From Clostridia bacterium (GTDB lineage Bacteria > Bacillota > Clostridia > Christensenellales > UBA1242), in the NCBI GenBank assembly GCA_009929275.1, contig SAAW01000011.1:1-36565 (forward strand): a stretch of 36,565 nt of DNA, written 5' to 3'. The position numbers were made by a program, and so were the translations under genes. The notes under the pieces are model-generated. The model saw nothing but the letters and a program-made list of their open reading frames with translations, made no database searches and was not told the DNA's origin. This document shows, one piece after another, positions 26,114 to 34,644 of this stretch; within the stretch, counting starts at the first letter, position 1; every line of letters starts with the position of its first letter.

Positions 26114-28368
26114 TAATTTTTCTCCTCAAATAAGGTTATTGGCGCATATTCCACAGAAAGCGTTTTTGTCCCAAAGTCTGCAAAGTTTATGCTGACACAT
26201 TTTGTGACAGCGATGCCTTGATTGCTGGAAATTATCCCAATGCCAAATTTTGGGTGAGAAACTTTCAAACCAACGGCATATTTTTTGGACAAAATATTGC
26301 CAGAAGAATTTGAAATATTTTCATTTTTATTAATGGCAAAACTCTTTTTTGAAAAACTAGAAAAGTTTGAATTGACAGCGCGAAATGATGATGAAGTTGA
26401 CTCCGCAGGTTGAGCAAAAAAGTCCTTTTTCTTTTCTTCCACAATGCCACATTCAACGAGAAATCTTGAAGGAAGAAGATAGTCCCTTTTGCCATAGACA
26501 AAGCGAGATTTTGAATTTGTGATATAAAGTCTTTCCTTTGCCCTTGTGATTGCGACAAACATAAGCCTGCGTTCTTCCTCCAAATCGTTTGACGAGGAAT
26601 TCATTCTAACGATTGGGAAAAGTCGTTCCTCAAGCCCAACTATAAACACACATCTAAATTCCAAGCCTTTCACAGAGTGTATAGTTGCCAAGGTGACAGT
26701 GTTTGAAGTGTCGTCATAGGAGTCCATATCTGTGACAAGTGTTATAGACTGCAAAAACTCGCTAACGGTGCTTTTTGGGTCGTTTTTGAAGTATTCTTGT
26801 GCCATATTAAGAAAATTGTCTATGTTTAAAAGCCTTGACATATCTTCTTCGGAGTCTGTGGAATATATACTTTTAAAATCAATTGTCTTCACAAGCGACT
26901 CAATAAATTTATAGCCAGACAAGTTTTGATAGTCGTCGTCAAGTTTTTTCACCACGTCTTTGAATGGTTTGATTTTTCTTTCTAGTGTCGCGTCGAGCAT
27001 ATATTCATCTGAGTTCAAAATAAGGTTATATGGGGTTGTGTTGTGGAACTCACTAAGTTCTAAAATAGAAGATATCGTCGCTTCGCCAATGCCACGCTTT
27101 GGGAAGTTGATTATGCGTGAAAAAGAGGTGGAATCATAAGGATTCGTGAGCATTTTGAGATAACTTGTCAAAATCTTAATCTCCACTCTGTCAAAGAATT
27201 TGTTGCCACCAAACACTCTGTATGGAATGTTGTAGTTCAAAAACTTTTCTTCAAATGGTGCAGACATTGCATTCAACCTCGACAAAACAGCAAAATCGCT
27301 GAGGGAAAAACCATGGTCTTTCACAAGATTTTTGATTTGAATTGCCACAAATTCTGCCTCGTCAAACTCATTTTGTGCGTTATAAAATTGCCCTTTAAGC
27401 CCAATGTCATTCTCTGTCCAAAGTGTCTTTTCGTTTCTTAATTGGTTGTTTTTGATAAGTTTGTTCGCAAGGGTTAAAATCTGCTTTGTGGAGCGATAGT
27501 TCTGCTCCAAACGAAACATTTGAAAGTTCGCAAAATCTTTCTTAAAATCAAGGATATTTTTGATGCTCGCACCTCTCCACGAATAGATGCACTGGTCTTC
27601 ATCGCCGACGACAAAAATGTTTTTGTATTCTTTGGCGAGGAGCCTTGAAATCTCATATTGAATGTGATTTGTGTCTTGAAATTCATCGATGTGTATATAC
27701 ATAAATTTGTTTTGATATCTTTTCAAAATCTCGGGAAACTCGATAAAAAGTTTGTATGTTTTGGTGAGCAAATCATCAAAATCAAGGGCGTTATTGCTGC
27801 CAAGAAAACTCTGATAGGCAGAATAAACTTTTGTGATGTCTTCAATCTCGGGAATGTCAAGGTTCTCTTTTTGATAGTCCCAAGGTGAAAGATTTGCGTT
27901 TTTGGCACGGGAAATGTGATAACCAACTTTGCCTGCAAAATTGTCCTTTTCTATATTCAAACTCTTCAAAACATTTTTGATTGACTTTTCCTTTTCAGTG
28001 TCGGTGTAAATTGAGAAATTGCTGTCAAAATTTGAATTTGTGCCGTTTGAAGACTTCAAACTTGAAATGTGCCTGCGTAAAATGCGGACGCACATTGAGT
28101 GAAAAGTGGAGATCCAAATGTCTTCGGCTTCGTCGCCCACAAGCGAAAAAAGACGATTTTTCATCTCGTTTGAAGCTTTGTTTGTGAAGGTTATCGCCAA
28201 GATATTTTCAGGCGAAACAGAAAGGTTTTTGATGAGGTGAGCGATGCGATAGGTGATGAGGCGCGTCTTGCCACTGCCTGCCCCTGCAAGCACCATAACT
28301 GCGCCGTCGATTTTCTCTAGGGCAGATTGTTGAGAGGGATTAAGTTGTGCTAAATTAATTTTTTCCAT
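26113..28368 (-). CDS. pcrA: ATP-dependent DNA helicase PcrA/UvrD
   Basis: Superfamily 1A 3'-5' helicase for repair and removal of proteins from DNA. It has 751 residues from the ATG at 28368. Walker A GAGSGKT is at 29-35; HIDEFQDT and GDEDQCIYSWRGA follow, then FRLEQNYRST (motif IV region), ATIHSVKGLEF (motif V) and VAITRAKERLY (motif VI). The C-terminal tail has a Tudor-like GLKVSHPKFGIGII segment typical of PcrA. The frame extends to a TTG at 28404, but that codon lies in the -35 region of the promoter, so the ATG is preferred. There is no ribosome site before it, and the -10 ends 6 nt upstream, suggesting a leaderless transcript. Confidence 0.95.
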   Translation of the reverse strand: MEKINLAQLNPSQQSALEKIDGAVMVLAGAGSGKTRLITYRIAHLIKNLSVSPENILAITFTNKASNEMKNRLFSLVGDEAEDIWISTFHSMCVRILRRHISSLKSSNGTNSNFDSNFSIYTDTEKEKSIKNVLKSLNIEKDNFAGKVGYHISRAKNANLSPWDYQKENLDIPEIEDITKVYSAYQSFLGSNNALDFDDLLTKTYKLFIEFPEILKRYQNKFMYIHIDEFQDTNHIQYEISRLLAKEYKNIFVVGDEDQCIYSWRGASIKNILDFKKDFANFQMFRLEQNYRSTKQILTLANKLIKNNQLRNEKTLWTENDIGLKGQFYNAQNEFDEAEFVAIQIKNLVKDHGFSLSDFAVLSRLNAMSAPFEEKFLNYNIPYRVFGGNKFFDRVEIKILTSYLKMLTNPYDSTSFSRIINFPKRGIGEATISSILELSEFHNTTPYNLILNSDEYMLDATLERKIKPFKDVVKKLDDDYQNLSGYKFIESLVKTIDFKSIYSTDSEEDMSRLLNIDNFLNMAQEYFKNDPKSTVSEFLQSITLVTDMDSYDDTSNTVTLATIHSVKGLEFRCVFIVGLEERLFPIVRMNSSSNDLEEERRLMFVAITRAKERLYITNSKSRFVYGKRDYLLPSRFLVECGIVEEKKKDFFAQPAESTSSSFRAVNSNFSSFSKKSFAINKNENISNSSGNILSKKYAVGLKVSHPKFGIGIISSNQGIAVTKCVSINFADFGTKTLSVEYAPITLFEEKN

Positions 28369-28374
28369 AGAAGA

Positions 28375-28404
28375 ATTATAGCACAAACTATGGCTTTTCT
28401 TCAA
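28375..28404 (-). promoter_or_regulatory. Promoter of pcrA-ligA, probably leaderless
   Basis: TTGAAG (28399-28404), an 18-bp spacer ending in TGC, and TATAAT (28375-28380) form an extended -10 promoter. The ATG begins 6 nt after the -10, which is where transcription would start. Confidence 0.65.
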
Positions 28405-28503
28405 TTAAATTTATGGTAAATTTTGTGATTTGTTTTATTTTATCTTTAAATTTTTTGCAATTTATTTATATTTATAACATTTTAAAATCAATTTATTTCA
28501 AAC

Positions 28504-28902
28504 TCACATTGAAAGAATTGAAGTATGTTCCTTGTAATATTTATTTTTCAATAACTTAAATTTTTGAGAGAGGTAGTTAATGTAATATTGCTTTGCTTCC
28601 ACATCAAGCGACGAAAATAAATCTTTATCGATGAGTGCCGAAATCGGGTTTTGCAGAGAGTCATTTTCAATCATTTCGCACACTTTTTGATAGAGTTCCT
28701 CATCATAAGTCCTCTTTTTTTCTTCAAAGTGTGGCCTGATTTCTTGAAGACGTTTTTGCTGACAGATATATTTCGCAAAGCACAGAGTATTGTCAATCCC
28801 ATGAGATTTGTATTCGTTTGTATAGTTGTTTTTCTTTAATCTTTCTTTGGCAATTTTCGCAAGTGTGCATATGTTGCATGACTGCTTTTCATTATTTGGC
28901 AT
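28504..28902 (-). CDS. Unknown protein with a CxxC...CxxxxxC cysteine pattern
   Basis: A 132-residue soluble, mostly helical, Lys-rich protein I do not recognise. Cysteines at 9, 12, 41 and 47 (CNIC and CFAKYIC) could bind zinc or an iron-sulfur cluster, with a fifth at 75. The C-terminal half (DEELYQKVCEMIEN to the KLLKNKYYKEH end) is predicted helical. It is well supported as a gene: AAAGGAG lies before the ATG, it has its own promoter at 28945-28972, and it lies directly behind the rpsU terminator. No terminator is visible before pcrA, so read-through into pcrA is possible. A nucleic-acid-binding or redox role would be a guess. Confidence 0.72.
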   Translation of the reverse strand: MPNNEKQSCNICTLAKIAKERLKKNNYTNEYKSHGIDNTLCFAKYICQQKRLQEIRPHFEEKKRTYDEELYQKVCEMIENDSLQNPISALIDKDLFSSLDVEAKQYYINYLSQKFKLLKNKYYKEHTSILSM

Positions 28903-28944
28903 AATGACAACTCCTTTATGAAAATTAAAAATATAACTTCTTTA

Positions 28945-28972
28945 AGTATAAATATGTGGAGTTATTTGACAA
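28945..28972 (-). promoter_or_regulatory. Promoter of the unknown Cys-containing protein gene
   Basis: TTGTCA (28967-28972), a 16-bp spacer and TATACT (28945-28950) on the minus strand. The predicted leader is about 36 nt and contains the AAAGGAG ribosome site. Confidence 0.7.
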
Positions 28973-29039
28973 ATAAAAAAACGAGAGAAAAATGACTTAT
29001 TTTGACGAAAAATAAATTAAATGTTTGAGTAAAAAAGGA

Positions 29040-29070
29040 CAAAAAAAAGCACCCGATAAAAGTGCTTTAA
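29040..29070 (-). terminator. Intrinsic terminator of rpsU
   Basis: On the minus strand, AAGCAC (29062-29067) pairs with GTGCTT (29047-29052), followed by eight T. It lies about 18 bp past the rpsU stop. Confidence 0.85.
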
Positions 29071-29084
29071 TTTTAAAATAAAAA

Positions 29085-29261
29085 TTACTTAAATTTCTTT
29101 TTTCTTGCGTTTATTGATTTTTTCTTTTTTGCTATAGATGGTTTTTCATATGCTTCTTTTTTTCTGATGTCGCCGATGATACCATCTTTCTGGCATTTTC
29201 GTTTAAATCGTTTGAGTGCACTTTCCAAACTCTCATTGTCGCCTACTTTAACTGTTGACAT
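29085..29261 (-). CDS. rpsU: Small ribosomal subunit protein bS21
   Basis: A 58-residue, very basic ribosomal protein that helps the 30S subunit engage mRNA. The translation reads [19 protein letters not shown] at the N-terminus, then [21 protein letters not shown] and a Lys/Arg-rich tail ending RKKKFK, as in family members. The ribosome site AGGAGGTGAT before the ATG is the strongest in the window. It has its own consensus promoter and terminator, so it is monocistronic. Its placement next to mtaB, rsmE and the dnaK cluster matches other Bacillota, where rpsU follows mtaB. Confidence 0.97.
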   Translation of the reverse strand: MSTVKVGDNESLESALKRFKRKCQKDGIIGDIRKKEAYEKPSIAKKKKSINARKKKFK

Positions 29262-29295
29262 ATTATCACCTCCTCAAACGCTTAAATTATGACTT

Positions 29296-29323
29296 ATTAT
29301 ACACAATTTTTGTGTTTTGTCAA
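29296..29323 (-). promoter_or_regulatory. Consensus promoter of rpsU with a palindrome in its spacer
   Basis: A perfect TTGACA (29318-29323), a 16-bp spacer and a perfect TATAAT (29296-29301). The -35 overlaps the mtaB stop codon. The spacer contains the 15-bp inverted repeat ACACAATTTTTGTGT (29301-29315), a possible operator. Confidence 0.88.
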
Positions 29324-30600
29324 ACAATTTCTTCCACAAAAATGCCGTCTTCAAAAATTTTTCCTACTTTTGCTTTGACGATTTTACCTGTCAAATCTCT
29401 TTTGGAAGTTAGAAAACACTTTACATATTCCCTTGAAAAGCCAATGAAATATTTGCCCACCTTTTGCTCCACAAGAACTTCTATATTCTTTGAAAGCAAT
29501 TTTTCTAGATACTTTTTTTTGCAATTTTGAGCGACAATTTTGAGTTTTTCTTCGCGTTGTTTTTTGACACTCCCATTAAGTTGTGGAAGTTTGCTTGCCC
29601 GAGTCCCTTCCCTTGAAGAATATATGAAAAAATGAACAGCACTGAACGAAACTTTTTCAACAAACGTAAGGGTGTTTTCAAAGTCGTCGTCTGTTTCCGT
29701 GGGATAGCCCACGATAACATCTGTGGTGATGCCAGAAAAAGGGAAAAATTGCCTGATGAGAGAAACTTTTTCATAGTAATCTTTGGTGGTGTAGTGCCTG
29801 TTCATTTCCTTTAAAACTTTGTCGCTCCCGCTTTGAAGTGACAGGTGAAAATGCGGACAAAAGTTTTCAATACTCTTTGCTTTTTCCAAAAATTCTTCTG
29901 TGATAACATTCGCTTCAAGTGAACCCAAACGGACACGCGTAGGCAAGTTTTTGAGTGCAAAAAGCACTTCAATTAGGGCGAGTTTGCCGTCAATTTTATA
30001 GTCGCTGATATTTATGCCTGTTATGACAATTTCTTTGCAATTTTTTGACAAAATTTTGGCTTCTTTCACAATACTTTCAAGCGCACGGGAGCGACTCCTG
30101 CCACGAAGATATGGAATGATGCAATAGGAACAAAAGTTGTTGCAACCGTCTTGAATTTTGACATATCCCCGCGTTCTCACGTTTGTGGCAAGGAGATTGT
30201 CCTCATATTCTTTTGAAATTTCTTGGGTTAAGTTGCCAGTTTTCCCGAAATTTTCTTTAATTTTTCCTTTCCCAAAAGTGCCGATGACGCACTGAACTTG
30301 TGGTGTTTTTAAAAATTGCTCGGAGTTATGCTCTGTTGCACAACCACACATATATATTTTAGCATCGATATTTTGCTTCAAAATTTTAGAGATAATCTGC
30401 CTGCTTTTTCTCTCCGCTTCCTGAGTGACAGCGCAGGTGTTTACAATAAAAATTTCGGCTTTTCCAAGTTTAGTAATGATTTCATATTCGCCTTGGAGAG
30501 TGTTTAAAATGCCGTCTATTTCATATTGATTTACTTTGCAACCAAGATTAATCAAGCAGACTTTTTGCTTTTTTTGAATTTTAGTAAAATTTTCCAACAT
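29320..30600 (-). CDS. mtaB: tRNA t6A37 methylthiotransferase MtaB
   Basis: Radical-SAM enzyme that adds a methylthio group to t6A37 of tRNA. I set the start at the ATG at 30600 (MLENFTKIQKK), with GGAGG 6 nt upstream inside the rsmE end; upstream codons in frame overlap rsmE and look non-family. This gives 426 residues. The N-terminal UPF0004 domain has cluster cysteines in NLGCKVNQYE (about 21), VNTCAV and MCGCATE. The radical-SAM motif is CNNFCSYC, followed by GSLEANVI and SGSDKVLKEMNRHY. A TRAM-like C-terminal part (about 365-426) ends the protein. The CKVNQYE signature separates MtaB from MiaB. It is co-transcribed with rsmE (1-bp gap). Confidence 0.95.
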   Translation of the reverse strand: MLENFTKIQKKQKVCLINLGCKVNQYEIDGILNTLQGEYEIITKLGKAEIFIVNTCAVTQEAERKSRQIISKILKQNIDAKIYMCGCATEHNSEQFLKTPQVQCVIGTFGKGKIKENFGKTGNLTQEISKEYEDNLLATNVRTRGYVKIQDGCNNFCSYCIIPYLRGRSRSRALESIVKEAKILSKNCKEIVITGINISDYKIDGKLALIEVLFALKNLPTRVRLGSLEANVITEEFLEKAKSIENFCPHFHLSLQSGSDKVLKEMNRHYTTKDYYEKVSLIRQFFPFSGITTDVIVGYPTETDDDFENTLTFVEKVSFSAVHFFIYSSREGTRASKLPQLNGSVKKQREEKLKIVAQNCKKKYLEKLLSKNIEVLVEQKVGKYFIGFSREYVKCFLTSKRDLTGKIVKAKVGKIFEDGIFVEEIV

Positions 30601-30601
30601 C

Positions 30602-31330
30602 TCAGTCCTCCAACCAAGTTGCGACACACCCGCAAAGAACCAAACTTGCCGTTTCTGTGCGAAGAATTCTTCTTCCAAGTGAAACAGAAGTGACATTTTT
30701 TAAACTGCAAAGAGTGTCAATCTCGTCTGTTGAAAATCCGCCCTCACTGCCCACGACAACGGCAATTTTTTGCGAACTATTAAGTGTGTTTAAAGAGGAT
30801 TTTAATGTTGTAAAATTTTCTTTTTCGTTTGCAAAGATAACTTTGTCAAAGTCTTTTAGTCTTTGGCACATTTCATTAAATTTGAGTGTTTTTGACACTT
30901 TTAAAAGACTTGTTCGTCCGCATTGTTTACACGCCGAAACATTAATTTTATAAAGCCTTTCAAGTTTGTTCTCATTTTCTTTTGCAATGGTGAATTTGGA
31001 AGAAAAAGGAACAATCTCGCTTGCCCCAATTTCACACAATTTTTGAGAGATAAATTCAAGTTTGTCGAGTTTTGGGAGTCCTTGAAAAAGGGTTAGTGAC
31101 ATTTTTGGATTGGCAGTGCTTTGGCTTGAACTTTCTATTTTTAAAAGACTTTTGTCTTTTAAAATCTCAATAATTTCACACAAAAACACTTCGCTCGAGT
31201 CAAAAAAACACTCAACCTTGTCGCCAATTCTTAATCTCATCACTTTGGCAAGGTGATTATGCTCTTCACCAGTCAAGGTGATTTGATTTTTAAATATGTT
31301 TTCTTTTTGTGCAAAAAATCTTTTTTCCAT
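30602..31330 (-). CDS. rsmE: 16S rRNA m3U1498 methyltransferase RsmE
   Basis: SPOUT-class enzyme that methylates U1498 of 16S rRNA. The 242-residue protein has an N-terminal PUA-like RNA-binding domain (about 1-70, including LTGEEHNHLAKVMRLRIGD) and a SPOUT domain with the SAM knot: VVGSEGGFSTDE (about 190-201) and SLGRRILRTETA (about 217-228). The ATG at 31330 has no ribosome site; a good extended -10 ends 6 nt upstream. The prmA gene that usually precedes rsmE after dnaJ is absent. Confidence 0.95.
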   Translation of the reverse strand: MEKRFFAQKENIFKNQITLTGEEHNHLAKVMRLRIGDKVECFFDSSEVFLCEIIEILKDKSLLKIESSSQSTANPKMSLTLFQGLPKLDKLEFISQKLCEIGASEIVPFSSKFTIAKENENKLERLYKINVSACKQCGRTSLLKVSKTLKFNEMCQRLKDFDKVIFANEKENFTTLKSSLNTLNSSQKIAVVVGSEGGFSTDEIDTLCSLKNVTSVSLGRRILRTETASLVLCGCVATWLED

Positions 31331-31336
31331 TCAAAA

Positions 31337-31366
31337 ATTTTAGCATAATTTTGCTTTTAAAGTCAA
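31337..31366 (-). promoter_or_regulatory. Promoter of rsmE-mtaB, probably leaderless
   Basis: TTGACT (31361-31366), an 18-bp spacer ending in TGC, and TAAAAT (31337-31342). The ATG begins 6 nt after the -10, the same geometry as the pcrA promoter. Confidence 0.6.
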
Positions 31367-31520
31367 CTTTAATTAGTCCCAAAAAATACTTTTATTAACC
31401 TTTCAAGCACAAAGTTTCATTATCAATAAAGAATATTTTAAGTGAAACACCGCTTAAAATTTTACTTTTTTAAAAACTTAACTTCTCACACCCGCTATTT
31501 TTCCCCGCAATTTATTTTTA

Positions 31521-31552
31521 AGAAAAAAAAACAGGCTTTTCACCTGCTTTTT
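31521..31552 (-). terminator. Intrinsic terminator of the hrcA-grpE-dnaK-dnaJ operon
   Basis: On the minus strand, AGCAGG (31543-31548) pairs with CCTGTT (31530-31535, one G-T pair) and is followed by eight T. It lies 36 bp or more past the dnaJ stop and separates the chaperone operon from rsmE. Confidence 0.8.
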
Positions 31553-31587
31553 CGTTTGTTTTTTTATAATATCTAATATGTAATTTA

Positions 31588-32739
31588 TTACAATCTTTTG
31601 AGTTTATCTTGGAATTCTTTAAACTTTTTGTATGAACTGCCCGAAATATTTTCTTCAAGTTTTTGGATAAGTTCTTTGTCAATCTTACTATATTCTTTTG
31701 GCATTTCCACACGCACTGTGACAATTAAGTCGCCATAACTTTCCTTTTGAAGAACCTTTATTCCCCTGCCTTTCAGTTTGAACACAGTGTTTGGCTGGGT
31801 GAGTGCGGGAAGAGCTAAGACATAAGTCCCGTCTGCCGTTGGAATTTTCACATTTCCGCCAAGATAAGCCGTGGTGAAAGGAATCGGCAAATCGAGCAAA
31901 AGATTGAAGCCGTCACGCTCTAAAATTGGGTGCGAAGACACAGAAACATTGATGATAAGATTGCCGTTTGGTCCATTTTTTATGGACGCATTGCCCTTGT
32001 CACGCATTGTTATAGTTTGATTATTGTCGATGCCCGCAGGAATTTTGACTGTAATCTCTTGCAAACTTTTGATTGTTCCTTTTCCGCCACAATTTGGACA
32101 TTTTTCTTTGACAACTTTGCCAGTCGCATTGCAAGTCTTGCAAGCACCAATGCTGGAAACTTGCCCAAAAATGGTGTTTTGAGTGTATCTCACTTGCCCT
32201 GTGCCGTGACAATCAGGACATGTCTCATATTCCGTGCCGTTCTTCGCGCCTGTTCCGTGACATTTGTCGCATTTTTCAACCTTATTCACCTTGAAAGTCT
32301 TTTCACAGCCAGAAACTGCTTCTTTAAAGGTTAAGTTAAGATTGATGACAATGTCTTCCCCAGGGATTTGCACTCCGCTTTGCCTTGACTTTGTTCTTCC
32401 TCCAAAAGATGAAAACATATCGAAAATGTCGTCAAATCCGCCAAATGAGCCACCGTTACCAAAACCTTCGCCAAAAGGGTTTCCATTGCCACCAAATCCG
32501 CCAAAACGAGCGTTTGGGTCGGCGGTGCCAAACTGATCATAATTTGAACGTTTATTTGCGTCGCCAAGGGTCTCATAGGCTTCATTTACTTCCTTAAATT
32601 TATGACTGCAATTTGCGTCGTTTGGGTGAAGGTCTGGGTGATATTTTTTTGCAAGTGTTCTGTAAGCACTCTTAATCTCGTCCTGACTTGCATCTTTAGC
32701 AACGCCAAGAATATTATAGTAATCTTTGTTATTTGGCAT
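31588..32739 (-). CDS. dnaJ: Chaperone protein DnaJ
   Basis: Hsp40 co-chaperone that delivers clients to DnaK and stimulates its ATPase. The 383-residue protein has a J domain (about 4-70) with HPD in KKYHPDLHPN, a Gly/Phe-rich linker (about 78-118), then four zinc-binding repeats at about 150-225: CDKCHGTG, CPDCHGTG, CKTCNATG and CPNCGGKG. The third has Ala in place of the usual first Gly. Two C-terminal beta domains (about 225-350) and a helical dimerisation end follow. AAAGGTGA precedes the ATG. Last gene of the HrcA-controlled operon. Confidence 0.97.
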   Translation of the reverse strand: MPNNKDYYNILGVAKDASQDEIKSAYRTLAKKYHPDLHPNDANCSHKFKEVNEAYETLGDANKRSNYDQFGTADPNARFGGFGGNGNPFGEGFGNGGSFGGFDDIFDMFSSFGGRTKSRQSGVQIPGEDIVINLNLTFKEAVSGCEKTFKVNKVEKCDKCHGTGAKNGTEYETCPDCHGTGQVRYTQNTIFGQVSSIGACKTCNATGKVVKEKCPNCGGKGTIKSLQEITVKIPAGIDNNQTITMRDKGNASIKNGPNGNLIINVSVSSHPILERDGFNLLLDLPIPFTTAYLGGNVKIPTADGTYVLALPALTQPNTVFKLKGRGIKVLQKESYGDLIVTVRVEMPKEYSKIDKELIQKLEENISGSSYKKFKEFQDKLKRL

Positions 32740-32765
32740 TATTTTTCACCTTTTTTTAGAGTTTA

Positions 32766-34607
32766 TTATTTTTTGTCATCTTCATTTTTCTTGTCTTTAT
32801 CGTCGATGATAATTTCTTCGTCGTCTTTTTTTGCCTCGTCAGTTTTTTCCTCGCCATTTTCTTTTGCGTCTTTTGATGCCTGAACATAGAGGTTTGAAAT
32901 GATGCTACTTGAACTCGTTGAAAGTTCTTCAAGCGCTTTTCTAATCTGCTCCACGTCCTCTGTTTCAATGTCCTTTTTACACTTATCAACTGCTGTTTGA
33001 AGAGTCGTTCTATCGGCTTGTGAAAGTTTATCTCCGTTTTCTTTAAGCATTTTTTCAAGAGATAAAATCATATTGTCTGCATTGTTTTTCGTCTCAAAAA
33101 GTTCTTTCTTCTTTTTGTCGTCTTCGGCAAATTTTTCGGCTTCGGTGATGGCTTCGCTGATGTCTTTTTCTGAAAGATTTGTGGAAGAAGTGATTGTTAT
33201 GCTTTGCTCTTTCTTTGTCCCAAGGTCTTTTGCTGAAACATGCACAATTCCATTTGCATCAATGTCGAAAGTCACTTCAATTTGAGGAATTCCTCTTGGT
33301 GCTGGTGGAATGTCATTGAGACTGAATCTGCCAAGGGTTTTGTTGCCGTTTGCAAACTCTCTCTCGCCCTGCAAGACGTGAATGTCAACCGCTGGCTGAT
33401 TGTCTGTGGCAGTAGAGAAAACTTGAGATTTCTTTGTTGGAATAGTTGTGTTTCTCTCGATGAGTTTTGTAAAAATTCCGCCCATTGTTTCAATCCCAAG
33501 TGAAAGTGGAGTGACGTCAAGCAAAAGGACATCTTTCACATCGCCCGACAAAACACCTGCTTGAATGGCAGCCCCAAGAGCCACACTTTCGTCTGGATTG
33601 ACGCCTTTGAAAGGCTCTTTTCCTGTTATTTTTTTGACTTCATTCACAACTGCTGGGATTCGAGTTGAACCGCCGACTAAAATAATTTTGTCTATCTTTT
33701 CGAATGTCAACTTGCTGTCTTTCATTGCTTTTTGCACAGAAACGCTTGTTTTTTCCACAAGGTCTCTTGTGATATCATCAAATTTTGCTCTTGTGAGATC
33801 ATATTCAAGGTGCTTTGGTCCAGTTGCATCTGCTGTGATGAATGGGAGGTTGATTGTCGTTTTTAGAACGCTTGACAAGTCGCATTTTGCCTTTTCACTG
33901 GCTTCCTTAATTCTCTGCATTGCAAGTTTGTCTTTTGACAAATCAATGCCAGATTTTGACTTAAAATCACTCACCAAAAGGTCCATAATCTTCTTGTCGA
34001 AATCGTCGCCACCGAGTCTGCTGTCGCCAGAAGTTGAGATAACTTCAAACACGCCCTCGCCAATCTCAAGAATGGACACGTCGAATGTTCCGCCACCAAG
34101 ATCAAACACCAATATCTTTTGATTTTTTTCTGTTTTGTCAAATCCATATGCAAGTGAAGCCGCTGTTGGCTCGTTGATGATACGCAAGACTTCAAGCCCT
34201 GCAATCTTTCCTGCGTCTTTCGTGGCTTGACGCTGGCTATCGTTGAAATATGCTGGCACAGTGATGACTGCTTGAGTCACTTTTGTGCCGAGATAACTTT
34301 CGGCGTCCTTTTTGAGTTTTTGCAAAATCATTGCAGAAATCTCCTGAGGTGTGTATTGCTTGTCTTCAATAACTGCTTTAAAATCCGTCCCCATTTCTCT
34401 TTTGATTGAAATGACGGTGTTTTCAGGGTTTGCAACGGCTTGTCGTTTTGCCACTTGCCCCACAAGACGCTCCCCTTTTGAAAAGGCTACCACAGATGGA
34501 GTTGTTCTCTCTCCCTCTGCATTTGGGATTACGACTGCAGTTTTGCCTTCCATAACTGCAACGCAGGAATTTGTTGTTCCTAAATCAATACCTATAACTT
34601 TTGACAT
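32766..34607 (-). CDS. dnaK: Chaperone protein DnaK (Hsp70)
   Basis: ATP-dependent folding chaperone. The 613-residue protein has the nucleotide-binding domain (1 to about 365) with [16 protein letters not shown] at the N-terminus, [15 protein letters not shown] and [10 protein letters not shown]. The conserved linker [19 protein letters not shown] joins the substrate-binding domain (about 370-520), followed by a helical lid and a long acidic/Lys-rich tail, as usual for bacterial DnaK. The deletion in the nucleotide domain relative to E. coli is typical of Gram-positive DnaK. GGAGAG lies before the ATG. It is regulated through the CIRCE operator upstream of hrcA. Confidence 0.98.
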   Translation of the reverse strand: MSKVIGIDLGTTNSCVAVMEGKTAVVIPNAEGERTTPSVVAFSKGERLVGQVAKRQAVANPENTVISIKREMGTDFKAVIEDKQYTPQEISAMILQKLKKDAESYLGTKVTQAVITVPAYFNDSQRQATKDAGKIAGLEVLRIINEPTAASLAYGFDKTEKNQKILVFDLGGGTFDVSILEIGEGVFEVISTSGDSRLGGDDFDKKIMDLLVSDFKSKSGIDLSKDKLAMQRIKEASEKAKCDLSSVLKTTINLPFITADATGPKHLEYDLTRAKFDDITRDLVEKTSVSVQKAMKDSKLTFEKIDKIILVGGSTRIPAVVNEVKKITGKEPFKGVNPDESVALGAAIQAGVLSGDVKDVLLLDVTPLSLGIETMGGIFTKLIERNTTIPTKKSQVFSTATDNQPAVDIHVLQGEREFANGNKTLGRFSLNDIPPAPRGIPQIEVTFDIDANGIVHVSAKDLGTKKEQSITITSSTNLSEKDISEAITEAEKFAEDDKKKKELFETKNNADNMILSLEKMLKENGDKLSQADRTTLQTAVDKCKKDIETEDVEQIRKALEELSTSSSSIISNLYVQASKDAKENGEEKTDEAKKDDEEIIIDDKDKKNEDDKK

Positions 34608-34644
34608 AATTTTACTCTCCTTTTTTTGTCATTAATTAATAAAT

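Noticed and set aside
30601-30696. Longer mtaB start at 30696
   Set aside because: It would overlap rsmE by 95 bp; the added residues have no family similarity, and GGAGG is positioned for the ATG at 30600.
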